From positions 32,936 through 54,017 of the forward strand of contig BFEA01000210.1 in the NCBI GenBank assembly GCA_003427395.1: a DNA stretch of 21,082 nt, read 5' to 3'. Positions 1 to 8,176 of the stretch are shown here, in pieces. How positions within the stretch are numbered: position 1 is the stretch's first letter; every line of letters begins with the position of its first letter. This DNA is from Chara braunii (lineage: Eukaryota > Streptophyta > Charophyceae > Charales > Characeae). The notes beneath the pieces are model-generated. The model worked only from the letters and a program-made list of their open reading frames with translations, was not told the origin of the DNA and did no database searches. Made by a program: the position numbers and the translations under genes.

Positions 1-95
1 CCCCTTCTTGCTGCTGCTGCTGCTGCTGCTGCTGCTTGTCTTCTCTCTGCTACAGCACCGCCCGCTACGTCGTAGCCTCCCACACCTCCATGACC
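1..95. repeat. Artefactual copy of 4284-4378
   Basis: All 95 bases match 4284-4378, including the same count of eight CTG units in the trinucleotide tract. The match stops exactly where the adapter at 96 begins. A genuine duplication would rarely preserve a microsatellite length and end exactly at a library adapter, so this is best read as the far end of a mate-pair fragment from the same locus left in the assembly. In the true locus this sequence is the antisense of part of the C-terminal coding region of the minus-strand gene at 3929-6010. Confidence 0.93.
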
Positions 96-133
96 CTGTC
101 TCTTATACACATCTAGATGTGTATAAGAGACAG
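96..133. other. Nextera mosaic-end junction adapter (artefact)
   Basis: CTGTCTCTTATACACATCT (96-114) is followed immediately by its exact reverse complement AGATGTGTATAAGAGACAG (115-133). These are the two 19-base Tn5 mosaic ends in the head-to-head arrangement of a Nextera mate-pair circularisation junction. It is not native DNA. Sequence on its two sides need not be adjacent in the genome. Confidence 0.98.
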
Positions 134-440
134 TGCCCCAACATGAAGCAACATGGGCATAGAACGATCGTATCATGCCAGGCAATGCAGCATAGTATAG
201 CAGTATGCTTCCGTCTCGTGAACCAATTGGTCTCAACAAACCAATCACCCACTTCCAAAAATCAATTGCACCTCACAGAAGAATCTATAATCTTCCCAAC
301 AACCATATCTAGTAATCTATCCCCTGTCGCACTCTCTCTGGTGAATGATGTAGTGGTTGATTTTGATTGCAAACATGCTACAAGAACACAGCAAACCTGC
401 AAAAAGCACAGCGTTGACGCAACCTACTCTCCCAATTAAC

Positions 441-616
441 CAGCGCAAAAGTTGGCATGTGCTTGGAACACAGACGGAAACACGGCGAGCATGAAGCAAC
501 CTGCAGACATGCCAGTCTGACCTGCACACAGCGCAAAAGTTGGCATGCTTGAACACAGAAAGAAACACGGCAAGCATGAAGCAACCAACACATGTGCCAG
601 TCTGTAGAGAGAGCTG
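441..616. repeat. 88-bp direct repeat, two copies
   Basis: Copy 1 begins at 441 and copy 2 at 529, both with 'cagcgcaaaagttggcatg'. The copies then share 'cttg', 'aacacaga', 'gaaacacggc', 'agcatgaagcaacc' and 'gccagtctg', with a few substitutions and 1-2 base indels. This is an old local tandem duplication with no evident function. Confidence 0.85.
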
Positions 617-660
617 CACATGCCCCATGCGACCAGACATGCTGCCAGGACACACGCCAG

Positions 661-719
661 CACTGCAATCGAGCACAAGTGATCGGCGTGACATTGTCAC
701 TGCAATCGAGCACAAGTGA
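661..719. repeat. 37-bp-offset direct repeat
   Basis: A 22-base word starting 'cactgcaatcgagcac' and ending 'aagtga' is present identically at 661-682 and 698-719. It is a short tandem duplication just downstream of the 88-bp repeat. Confidence 0.85.
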
Positions 720-1595
720 CCAGCGCCATGGTGTACCGGGTGTGGCCAGACTCTCTCACAACACTGGCTGTCCGAGGAGCAACCATGGTTGCCATGGAGT
801 GTGCCGGATACGCCTTTTTGCACGCTTGCTGCTCACGCTCACAAAACAGAGCATGAGACGGCCGGCTATGTACAATCCGATTTACTAATACCCAAGTACT
901 ACCGTGGAGCACGACTGCTGCTACCCCTTCCCCCTGCCCAACTCCCAATCCACCCCTTGGTAACCAGTTGTCATGCATTTCTGTGGTCCCCACCATCACA
1001 TCAAACTCTCGATCGTCATATGTTTGCCTTCTCCAATAAGACCAAGCGGGCATGCGCTTAAAAAATCACACTTGTCAGTGACACAGTGGTCATCGCTCCC
1101 AACCAACCATGCCATACCCTGCCAAGCGTTGCCTTTGATTCCTACCTGGTTTCCCTCTCGATCGGTCCTTCGACTATAGCATTCCCAACGCCATACCCGC
1201 CTATGTCCATCGTTTCCACCACACACATCCCCGCGTCCTACACCACCGGCATGTCCTCGCCATCACACAATTGCTCGGCGGCTACTGCCGTCGTCACCCG
1301 AATAGAATGCCCGGTCGTTATCGCCGCATCTGGACTGAAAGTTGCACCAAATGCCGCTATGATGACCAGCCGTTCTATTCCGGTGAAGATGGCAATCAAC
1401 AATCAATGGCATCTGTTTCGACGATCGGACCGTCATCCGCCTACCTTCTATATGTCAGCTTTCGATGCTTTCGACGGCCCAACTTCCATCACGCTGCTGG
1501 GTAAATCCCTTCCACTTCCCATGCCCCTTGTGCTCCTAATCCCTACTACTACCAATTGACCTACCCACCTTGATGGTAGTCACATTCTCAGTCTG

Positions 1596-1681
1596 TGTCC
1601 TTCTCTCACAGCTCCAGCCCCTCCCAGTATTCCTTTCCATTGTCCTTCTCTCACAGCTCCAGCCTCTCCCAGTATTCCTTC
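1596..1681. repeat. 45-bp tandem repeat, two copies
   Basis: The word running from 'tgtccttctctcacagctcc' to 'cagtattcctt' appears at 1596-1636 and 1641-1681 with one C/T difference. It is a simple tandem duplication in a pyrimidine-rich stretch. Confidence 0.9.
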
Positions 1682-1933
1682 CCTTGTAATGAAAACTACT
1701 TCGCCTGCAATTCCTCCCTTGCAGCCAGCCTACCAATACCGATCCATCGGTTTCCATTGCCAAATCAGGTACCATTCTTGCATCTGCTGCCGATTCTTCA
1801 TTGGCTGTCACTGCTGGACAATCTAGCATCCCTTCATCTACCCTGTTGCTTCTCCTCTGCACCTCTTGGCATCACCACCGCATTCGCTGCCGCCATTCTT
1901 TTCATCACCTCAAACCGCCAGTTCACCCAGAGC

Positions 1934-2017
1934 AAAAAAAAAAAAAAGAAAAAGAAAAAAAGAAAAAGAAAGAAAGAAAGAAAGAAAGAAAGAAAAGAAA
2001 AGAAAAGAAAAAAAAAG
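1934..2017. repeat. Purine tract (A-rich, AAAG)n
   Basis: Eighty-four bases contain only A and G: a 14-base A run, then A-rich purine sequence passing into (GAAA)n. It resembles the decayed tail of a retroinserted sequence, but no matching target duplication was found on its flanks, so origin is open. Confidence 0.9.
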
Positions 2018-2257
2018 TAGGGCTCTTACAGCCCACCGGTTTACGCAGTAAGTAAGAGCTTTTCGATTCGGGCATGGGCAAGTAGTAAATGATGTAGGCC
2101 ACTACGAAAAGTAGAGGCCCAGATGGAAGGGGGGGGGGTAGGGGGGACTCGTGAACCTTGGATCCGAAGGTATAGCTTCTCTCGATGGAAGGGGGGGGGG
2201 TAGGGGGGACTCGTGAACCTTGGATCCGAAGGTATAGCTTCTCTCCAACTTACCCTT
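2018..2257. repeat. 62-bp tandem repeat, two identical copies (2122-2245)
   Basis: Units 2122-2183 and 2184-2245 are identical over 62 bases. Each starts 'gatggaag', has a run of ten G, 'tagggggg' and ends 'tatagcttctctc'. Identity of the homopolymer as well suggests either recent duplication or an assembly echo. The flanks 2018-2121 contain no recognisable gene. Confidence 0.85.
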
Positions 2258-2360
2258 CTTCCCCGGAATACAACTTCCGGTCATTATTATTAGCTGTGTA
2301 TTTAGACTGAAAGATACCCCAAATTCAGATATAATGACCGTACGTTGTATTCGGGGGAAG
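2258..2360. repeat. Imperfect inverted repeat (foldback)
   Basis: The 30-base arm 2258-2287 is complementary to 2331-2360 at 27 of 30 positions, with a 43-base A/T-rich spacer. The transcript would form a hairpin of about 103 nt. A small foldback element (MITE-like) or a small-RNA hairpin are both possible; no flanking target duplication was identified. Confidence 0.75.
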
Positions 2361-2489
2361 ACGGTAGGCCCCCTGTGAGCTGCTGGTTCACAACAGAGTT
2401 AACTTGCATGCAACCTATCCCTCCCATTCCTGGATGTCCTTTCCTCTCTTTTATGCCTCTCTCCCCTGCGGCTGATCCTGCCCCTGCCA

Positions 2490-2539
2490 GCAACACTCCT
2501 TTTTTTTTTTTTTTTTTTTTTTTTTTTGCAACACTCCTT
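2490..2539 (-). mobile_element. Tail-only retroinsertion (poly-A on minus strand)
   Basis: The 12-base word GCAACACTCCTT occurs at 2490-2501 and again at 2528-2539, and between them lies nothing but 26 T. Removing the T run plus one copy restores a continuous sequence. This is the expected footprint of target-primed reverse transcription that copied only a poly(A) tail before stopping. An alternative, expansion of a T run with chance duplication of 12 bases, is less likely. Confidence 0.7.
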
Positions 2540-3928
2540 ACTCTTCAGCCATACCACTTGGCCTCACTGTTCCCTCGTCCCACCATCTCATGGTCACGAC
2601 AATGCAGTCCATCTCCTCGGCCTCGGCCATTAGCGATCATTTTCACAGTGACCGCCTTCACTTCACTTCACTCAGATGCCCGCCATCTCCACGCTCTGAC
2701 TGCATGCATCCATCATATATCATCTATAAGCCTATAACAACCTCTGTGGCCGATGTCATGACATTTACGACCTCAGGTGCAAAATCCCTGCATCGGCTGC
2801 CGTTGATGCCTTGGCTGCCAAATTGCTCCATCTGCCCCCAGTGCCACATCATTTGCCATCCAATCCCCATCAGTTTCCTTTGCCCCGTCACTTGCCACTG
2901 ATGCCTCTTACGCTGCTGCAATTTTTCGGAATTGGGTGTCATTACCCCATTAGCTGGCTGCTGCAATGCCCGCCCGCTCCTCGCCTCCCATGCTTCCCTT
3001 GTGACTTTTAATGCTGTTCTTCCTCCTGATGCCTCTTCTTCTCTTAGCAGCAGTCCCTTGGCCCCCCCTGCCATGCACTCACCGGCCATTGGATTCCACC
3101 TGCCAAGAGACTGCTAAGAGGACATTGTTGCAGTGTCGTCTACGACCACGCCATTGTGGATTCCATAGCTTTGTCGGCTCCCTTCCCTGCCTCGGCTGCC
3201 GTCCATAGCTCAGCTTCCATGACGTTGACTGCATCCATCACGCCATCTCGGTGAGTGGGGATGGCATGTTGGTGCCACCGGTCCATCAATCTCAACCCCT
3301 ACATCACCTGCCACCGACATATCATCCCCACTCAGCATTCCTGTATTGATTGCTGCATCGTCTTCTTCCATCGGTTTCCCTGTCGCATCACCTCCCATCA
3401 CTTCACCCTCCCTCCCTCACTCCACGTGGAACAAGATGCCCACCGACTGTCAAATCACATGTCATCGCCACGTGCCCTGCTCTCCTCACAGCATCCTCTC
3501 CCTGCCTGCACCATATCTTGACACTGGGAATCTCATCACATCCCCGTCACCCTCTCACATTTCATCATCATACTCCTTGCCCCTTCAACTCCTCCAAAGC
3601 CCCCCTTTCCCCACCCATCGTTCCTTCGTCTTCCCGCACCCCACCCATCCCCTACTGCCAACCCTCGGTCGCACAACTCTCCTTGGCTTCCCACCACTCT
3701 GTGCCCCCAGTCCTACTTGTGGCTCTAAGAGTCGCTTCGAATCCCCCCCCTGCCAACCCCACATCGCACTCCACCTCGCTTCCCCTTTCCACAAATCGTC
3801 CATCCACCTTCACATCCCTTTCCACTCTTCGGCTAGCCATCGCCCCTTCTTCTTCTTCACTTACAACCCCTCATCGCAACCCATCACTTTTGCATTTTAC
3901 CCCTCCCCCGCTCTTCTCCATCCCACCT
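2540..3928. other. Pyrimidine-rich intergenic stretch
   Basis: The plus strand is strongly C/T-rich and opens several overlapping Ser/Pro/His-rich frames (for example 3346-4056 in two frames at once). That is what base composition alone produces. A minus frame at 2724-3089 (about 120 codons) has no recognisable domain. Words such as 'gctgccgttgatgcc' and 'ttggctgcc' recur around 1780-1800 and 2790-2820, hinting at diverged repeats. No gene is called; downstream sequence of the minus-strand gene could lie here. Confidence 0.45.
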
Positions 3929-6010
3929 CTATCCACCATCCCTACCCTCCTCCCGGCCCTGAGGAAGCCTGTCTTCGACCTTCAAGAAACCTTTCCCCAC
4001 CCCATCACCTCCTTCCTCTCCCTCAATTACATGCCGTAACAATCTACTGTCTCTGACATCTCCAACGCCACCACCCTCTCCTGCAAGTCTTTCATCGTCT
4101 ACTACATCTCCCTCTTTGTCCGCCGCCTCAACACTTTCCACAGCCCCGTTGTTTCCCACCATTTCCTGATCGGACATGGCTTCACATTCTTCGACTTCAC
4201 ACACAATGCCTTCCATCTCTCCTACCTCTCCCATTTCTCCCTCTGCCGTCCTCGAAACAGCATTTCCCATTACTGTTCTATCACCCCTTCTTGCTGCTGC
4301 TGCTGCTGCTGCTGCTGCTTGTCTTCTCTCTGCTACAGCACCGCCCGCTACGTCGTAGCCTCCCACACCTCCATGACCTTGGACATCTGCATCGCCTTCC
4401 ACAGAAGCAATGACATGCATAACTACTACTCCTGTTCCTCCTCCTCCTCCTCCTCCTCCTCCTCCTCCTCCTCCTCCCAAAGGTCCGCCAGTTCCCACCA
4501 CGACTTCTTCCCCTTCAGTCGGTCTTCCTTCTGCCGCCCTGCATTCAACCCAGTCCACTGATCTTTGCTCTCCGACGGCTCCTCCTTCTCCCTTTCCTGC
4601 CAGTTCTTTACCACCCAAGATTGCTTCTTCGCCATCCATTCTCTCATCCCAACGGAACGACGACATGTCTCTCTCCGCTGTTCCTCCTACTCCCCTCGCT
4701 TCTTCTTCTCCTCCCTTCGTCGCCTTCACCGATCCGCCACCTCCCAACTGCACCTCCACATAGTGTTGCATGGCAACGTAGCCGGCTGCTGCTGCCACCC
4801 CCTCCCTCTGCGACACAACTCTCCCCACCCGTTGCACTGCTCGTTGGTCCTCAACGACCGCCTGCCCTTCACGTGCGGCCATCAGTTCTATTATTTGCCT
4901 TTCCTCCGGCGACGTCACCCCTTGGCCTTCCTGTACTACTGCTACCACTACTTGGCTTTCTTCCAGCGACCTCAACTGCTTCTTCCTCCTCTTAGGTTTG
5001 CTTCTCTTAGGTCTCCTCGTTGGTCTAAGCTCCTCCTCCTCATCCGTTCTTCTCTTCAATCCNCCCCTGATCCGAATGACCTGTGCATCTTCTTCTCTCT
5101 TTCCCCCTCTCTTCTCCTCAACCCGACACTTCTTCGCATTTCTTATCTCCCCTTTCCCTCCCACCCTACGTTTTACCCCCCACCTTGCCTTCCTCTTGCG
5201 TCTCCCTGAACTTTTCCTCTCCTCCTCCTCGTTCTCCTCCTCCTCCTCCTCCTCCTCCTCCTCCTCCTCCTCCTGTTCTTCTGCTTCTACCGCCATCCCC
5301 ATCACCTGGATCATACTCGCTAAGTTCATAAGCCGCTCACGACACATGCAAGTCAAGGACGATATGTGCGACGTGGCGACATCGCGGCCGACCAGGCAGG
5401 CCCTGGAACACATCTCCGTGTACCAGCTGGCGATGGAACAAACCTGGGTATGCCAAAATGCAACGACCATGGAGACGGACATGGCCGCCAGCTTGGCAAT
5501 CAATTCAAAGTCCCCGGGATCGGGACCTGCGAAAGTCTCAAGCGGGGTCGGCGGGACCTGGTAGCTTGAGGTCGAGACTGGAGGAAGCTGGTACGACGAG
5601 TCGCCGACCAACGGCGGGATCTCGTACGTCGGAGCTACCGGCAGGGTTGCTTGTACCGCCTGATATGTCCGTACAGGGGTTGTCTGTACCTGGTACGCCG
5701 GCGCCATGGCTGGCGCTGCCGGCGGAAGCGGAGGCGGTACTTGATACGCCCTAGGTGGCGTTGGCGTTGGCGTCGCCGTCGCCGTCGCCGTCGCCGTTGA
5801 TGGAATGCGCTCTGGCGGCACGATCACACGATCCATGGCAGCGGCGGCAGTGGCGGCGGCGACCGCCGCCGCCGCCGCCGCCGCCGCGTCCAAGCACTCG
5901 CCTCCTCTCATGAAAGGAACGAGTGTTAAGGACGCGGACAAGGATTTGATTGCCTGCGTTGCCGCCTCAATTGCCGCCGCCGCCGTCGTCGTCGTTGTCG
6001 TCCTTGTCAT
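3929..6010 (-). CDS. Low-complexity acidic/basic protein, function unknown
   Basis: An open frame of about 693 codons on the minus strand, from ATG at 6010-6008 to TAG at 3931-3929; the frame is open 18 codons further upstream but without another ATG. From the N-terminus: a Thr/Ala-rich head with long Ala runs (to about residue 60); a segment with about six YQVPP-like or YQ-x-PP repeats (90-155); a less biased stretch with Met, Cys and Trp (160-245); a run of Glu (about 245-263); two basic clusters like nuclear localisation signals, RRKRKARWGVKRR and RPTRRPKRSKPKRRKK (about 268-343); then acidic Glu/Gly-rich sequence with a Gly run (about 511-525) and an Ala run (about 563-572). One codon (near 316) contains an unread base at 5063. 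A nuclear, largely disordered protein is inferred. No domain family was recognised, introns cannot be excluded, and much of the frame could be kept open by composition, so it may not be a real gene. Confidence 0.5.
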   Translation of the reverse strand: MTRTTTTTTAAAAIEAATQAIKSLSASLTLVPFMRGGECLDAAAAAAAAVAAATAAAAMDRVIVPPERIPSTATATATATPTPTPPRAYQVPPPLPPAAPAMAPAYQVQTTPVRTYQAVQATLPVAPTYEIPPLVGDSSYQLPPVSTSSYQVPPTPLETFAGPDPGDFELIAKLAAMSVSMVVAFWHTQVCSIASWYTEMCSRACLVGRDVATSHISSLTCMCRERLMNLASMIQVMGMAVEAEEQEEEEEEEEEEEEENEEEERKSSGRRKRKARWGVKRRVGGKGEIRNAKKCRVEEKRGGKREEDAQVIRIRXGLKRRTDEEEELRPTRRPKRSKPKRRKKQLRSLEESQVVVAVVQEGQGVTSPEERQIIELMAAREGQAVVEDQRAVQRVGRVVSQREGVAAAAGYVAMQHYVEVQLGGGGSVKATKGGEEEARGVGGTAERDMSSFRWDERMDGEEAILGGKELAGKGEGGAVGEQRSVDWVECRAAEGRPTEGEEVVVGTGGPLGGGGGGGGGGGGGGTGVVVMHVIASVEGDADVQGHGGVGGYDVAGGAVAERRQAAAAAAAAARRGDRTVMGNAVSRTAEGEMGEVGEMEGIVCEVEECEAMSDQEMVGNNGAVESVEAADKEGDVVDDERLAGEGGGVGDVRDSRLLRHVIEGEEGGDGVGKGFLKVEDRLPQGREEGRDGG
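4436..4477. repeat. (CTC)n microsatellite
   Basis: About fourteen CTC units. On the minus strand this is (GAG)n read in the frame that gives the Gly run of the protein encoded at 3929-6010. A second, longer CTC tract at 5234-5273 is read in the Glu frame of the same protein, and a CTG tract at 4294-4320 gives its C-terminal Ala run. Confidence 0.9.
5234..5273. repeat. (CTC)n microsatellite
   Basis: About thirteen CTC units encoding, on the minus strand, the uninterrupted Glu run that precedes the basic clusters of the protein at 3929-6010. Tract length is likely polymorphic. Confidence 0.9.
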
Positions 6011-6538
6011 CGATGGCAAAGCGCATTCACGATTGACATCACATTTCCACGCTGCGGCGAGCACGTATCCACTCTAGCGTTCTTTTCGATTGACACAAGA
6101 CATTCCTTTCCACACCCCCCAGTCGTCAGAGAGCCATTCATTCATTTATTCATTCATCACCAGTTACTCAAAGCACGCCACTTATCAGCGCCACGAACCC
6201 GTGGTCACTCATGAAACCTTCGCCCCGTTCCACTCTTCCCTCCTCTTGATCCTCCCCCCCTCCTCCCTCCCTCCCTCATCTTGAGCTACGCAAATTATGG
6301 ATCAACCTCCGGTCAATCTGTGTCACAAATGAACACAAAAAGATCAAATCAAGCCTTCAGTCAATCAGGGTTCCAAAGGGTTCCAAAGGGCCGAGGGAGG
6401 GGAGGGAGGGAAGTCATGGTTTCAGAGCCTGCACTGTCTAATCCAAACAACTACCACCCAAAAAAAAAAAAAAAAAAAGACACACAGAGAAACTGAGCAC
6501 AGGCTAGGGTTTACGAGGGAGTAATCCACCAGAAAGAA
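6011..6538. other. Upstream flank of the minus-strand gene, no second gene
   Basis: This would contain the 5' UTR and promoter of the minus-strand frame if that is a gene. No clear TATA element or conserved motif could be fixed. A short poly(A) run lies at 6461-6478 without matching flanks. 'ggttccaaag' is repeated in tandem near 6370-6390. No other feature is supported. Confidence 0.4.
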
Positions 6539-6950
6539 TGCTTGAGATAGGCGAGAGGAAGAAAAGGAGGAAGAGGAGGAGGAGGAAGAAGAAGAAGAAG
6601 AGACGAGGTAAAACGAAAAAAACGGAGAGATGAGTCAGGTAGACAATGTTATGAAAGAGGTACAAGTACATGAGAAGGTGGGAGAAGGAGCTGAGTGACA
6701 CTAGAGGAGGAGGAGGAGGAGAACGAGGAGGAGGAGGAGGAGGAGGAGGAAGAGGAGGAAGTGAGCCAGGTAGACAATGCTGTGAAAGAGGAAGAAGAAG
6801 AGCAGCAGAACCAGCAGCAGCAGCAGCAGCAGCAGGAGGAGGAGGAGGAGAAGGGGGAGATGATGAGTGACACAGGTATGTAGGACGAGGACCAAGAACA
6901 GAAGGGAGGAGGAGGAGGAGGAGGAGGAGAAAAAGCTGAGCAAAAGATAG
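6539..6950. repeat. GAG/CAG-rich compound microsatellite with duplicated 30-mer
   Basis: Blocks of GAG, GAA and CAG triplets alternate with short unique pieces. The word starting 'tgagtcaggtagacaatg' at 6631-6660 returns at 6760-6790 with three substitutions. Both copies can be read as SQVDN-x-x-KE followed by acidic residues, but in different frames and broken by stops (for example TGA at 6692-6694). It may be the remnant of a Glu-rich repeat protein, or simply repeat expansion. Confidence 0.6.
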
Positions 6951-7088
6951 ATAGATTATGTACCCTTGACATCGGCCCTCACACTGCGGAAAACATCAAA
7001 CATGGATGCAGAGGACCAACGACGCTGCATAATGCAAATCAGAGGTTTCCACATCAGAACAGCTGAACAGTGAATTGACAAATTACCA

Positions 7089-7130
7089 CCGGAATTTTTT
7101 TTTTTTTTTTTTTTTTAATAAGCCGGAATT
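7089..7130 (-). mobile_element. Near tail-only retroinsertion
   Basis: CCGGAATT at 7089-7096 and 7123-7130 flank an insert of 20 T plus AATAAG (7097-7122). On the minus strand this is a 6-base body followed by poly(A), the pattern of an almost completely 5'-truncated retroinsert. The duplication is only 8 bases, so this call is weaker than those at 2490 and 17719. Confidence 0.5.
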
Positions 7131-7152
7131 AGTAATTTTGAAAACAAGAAGG

Positions 7153-7199
7153 GGACACCCTTTCCTCCCTTCCCTTCCCTTCCCTTCCCTTCCCTCCCC
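7153..7199. repeat. (CCCTT)n microsatellite
   Basis: A pyrimidine-only stretch dominated by CCCTT units, about five of them perfect. Confidence 0.85.
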
Positions 7200-7219
7200 T
7201 GCGTAAGTTGGCAGTGACA

Positions 7220-7261
7220 GGCTGCTCACGTCAGAGGTTTGCCTTCACAGTGAACACGATG
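7220..7261. repeat. 42-bp dispersed repeat, copy 1
   Basis: Forty-two bases beginning 'ggctgctcacgtcagagg' and ending 'cagtgaacacgatg' are identical to 8570-8611; the flanks differ on both sides. An exact match of this length in otherwise decayed DNA suggests a recent copying event or conserved function. Read on the minus strand it contains CTCTGA followed by GTGAGCAGCC; see the finding on a possible box C/D RNA. Confidence 0.85.
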
Positions 7262-7355
7262 ATTTTCTGTTTTTTTTTCCCCTAAAACCCCCTTTGCAAG
7301 TTGACACAGGCAAATTGACGCCTCGTTGCATTTCTAAAACCCTTCGTAAAACTCA

Positions 7356-7360
7356 CAGGC

Positions 7361-7393
<33 letters not shown>

Positions 7394-7496
7394 TGTGGCC
7401 CGATGGACCACGAATCAGATAGTAAAATGATCAGAAGAACAGATACAGTGCACTTGATCTTATAGCCAAAAGGCCGAGAAAGGTATCAGGCTGCAT
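7356..7496 (-). pseudogene. U2 snRNA retropseudogene with poly(A)
   Basis: On the minus strand the segment 7486 to 7391 reads as plant-type U2 snRNA from its exact first nucleotide: ATACCTTTCTCGGCC, then TTTTGGCTA and AGATCAAGTG, and on through the TGTATCTGTTCTT region and a stem IIa/b-like GTGG-CCAC hairpin. It stops after about 96 nt, roughly half of a normal U2, well before the Sm site, and runs straight into 25 A (T at 7366-7390). CAGGCTGCAT flanks it at 7356-7365 and 7487-7496 as a target-site duplication. It contains a small insertion (GGCTATAAGATC against GGCTAAGATC) and substitutions. It is a reverse-transcribed copy, not a functional gene: there is no USE/TATA promoter context and the 3' half is missing. 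Confidence 0.93.
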
Positions 7497-7583
7497 CTTT
7501 TTTTTTTTCTTTTTTTTTTTTTTTTTCCCTTCTCTGTATCGTTCCAATTTTAACGGATGTCCCGAAGGACGGCTGCATCTTTT
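7489..7583 (-). pseudogene. U6 snRNA 5' fragment retropseudogene
   Basis: On the minus strand 7570 to 7527 reads as the first ~44 nt of U6 snRNA: GTCCTTCGGGACATCC, then AAAATTGGAACGATACAGAG and AAG, against a canonical 5' stem-loop with one lost base on each side of the loop. It then runs into poly(A) (T at 7499-7526 with one C). GGCTGCATCTTTT is present on both sides (7489-7501 and 7571-7583), giving a target-site duplication of 9 to 13 bases depending on how the T run is assigned. The U6 3' part, including the ACAGAGA-downstream and U-rich end, is missing. It sits directly against the U2 copy and shares its target word GGCTGCAT. Confidence 0.9.
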
Positions 7584-7720
7584 CGATTTCTGAACCCCTT
7601 CGTAAATTGACAGAACGTTTTCTATTTTTAGACCCCTTCGTTAGTTGACAAACAAACTGGACCCTCGTGATAAATTCGACACCCTTCTTCTTAAAGCCGA
7701 ATTCCAAATCGACAGTCGTC

Positions 7721-7745
7721 AAAAAAAAAAAAAAAAAAAAAAAAA
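7721..7745. repeat. Poly(A) tract
   Basis: About 25 A after 'gacagtcgtc'. No matching duplication was found on its two sides, so it is not called as a retroinsert. Confidence 0.85.
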
Positions 7746-7897
7746 TCAATGCCACGCACTACTTTCAACGACATAAAGAGAGAAAAGGATACAAGAGATG
7801 AAGCAAAATCGTTCGTATGATCGATGCCGTTAAGAGAACAGAGATAGACTTGCAGCAATGCATTGCGTAGTAAACAAAGCACACACAGACACAAAGC

Positions 7898-7898
<1 letters not shown>

Positions 7899-7957
<59 letters not shown>
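7899..7957. repeat. (AG)n microsatellite
   Basis: Twenty-nine uninterrupted AG units. Reading frames crossing it (Arg-Glu or Leu-Ser alternation) are products of the repeat. Confidence 0.97.
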
Positions 7958-7961
<4 letters not shown>

Positions 7962-8122
7962 GACGACCTTCTCGATGATAGATATATGTATTCTTCTTCT
8001 CCTTGTCACGTGCATCGCTCCCTTCCTCCATACACTATCTGCCTACCATCCCATCTCATCGCAATAGCAAGATGGAAGAGCGGACGGAGGGATGGGTGAC
8101 AAGATGCCATGCACGGAATACA

Positions 8123-8176
8123 ATGCTCTCAAATAAAATGAACCGAATGCTCTCAAACAAAATGAACCGAATGCTC
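8123..8176. repeat. 24-bp tandem repeat, two copies plus a partial third
   Basis: ATGCTCTCAAA-T/C-AAAATGAACCGA occurs at 8123-8146 and 8147-8170, followed by the partial unit ATGCTC at 8171. One substitution separates the full copies. Confidence 0.92.

Larger units (their letters stand above)
134..1595. other. Intergenic, no gene recognised
   Basis: Short reading frames occur on both strands but they overlap each other, have no recognisable domain and follow local repeat content. Two tandem duplications lie here (441-616 and 661-719, listed separately). A phrase around 'catgaagcaac' occurs near 142, 490 and 575, so the first half looks like decayed repeat DNA. Nothing else could be supported. 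Confidence 0.55.
7280..7720. repeat. Degenerate ~37-bp tandem repeat, interrupted by snRNA insertions
   Basis: Variants of 'ACCCCTTCGTAAATTGACA' recur near 7287, 7340, 7595, 7632 and, weaker, 7660. Removing the two snRNA insertions (about 217 bases) from the 7340-7595 interval gives about 38 bases, the same as the 37-base spacing of 7595-7632. The array is therefore older than the insertions. Confidence 0.55.

Noticed and set aside
3346-4056. Long plus-strand Pro/Ser/His-rich open frames
   Set aside because: Two frames are open at once over the same bases in C/T-rich DNA, with no domain. Part of the stretch is antisense to the minus-strand frame ending at 3929.
4565-5564. Plus-strand Ser/Leu/Pro-rich frames opposite the minus-strand gene
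   Set aside because: They are antisense shadows of CTC-rich sequence. The minus frame is far longer and has a more ordered composition.
7391-7486. Functional U2 snRNA gene
   Set aside because: The 3' half and Sm site are missing, the copy ends in poly(A), and a target duplication shows it is a retroinsert.
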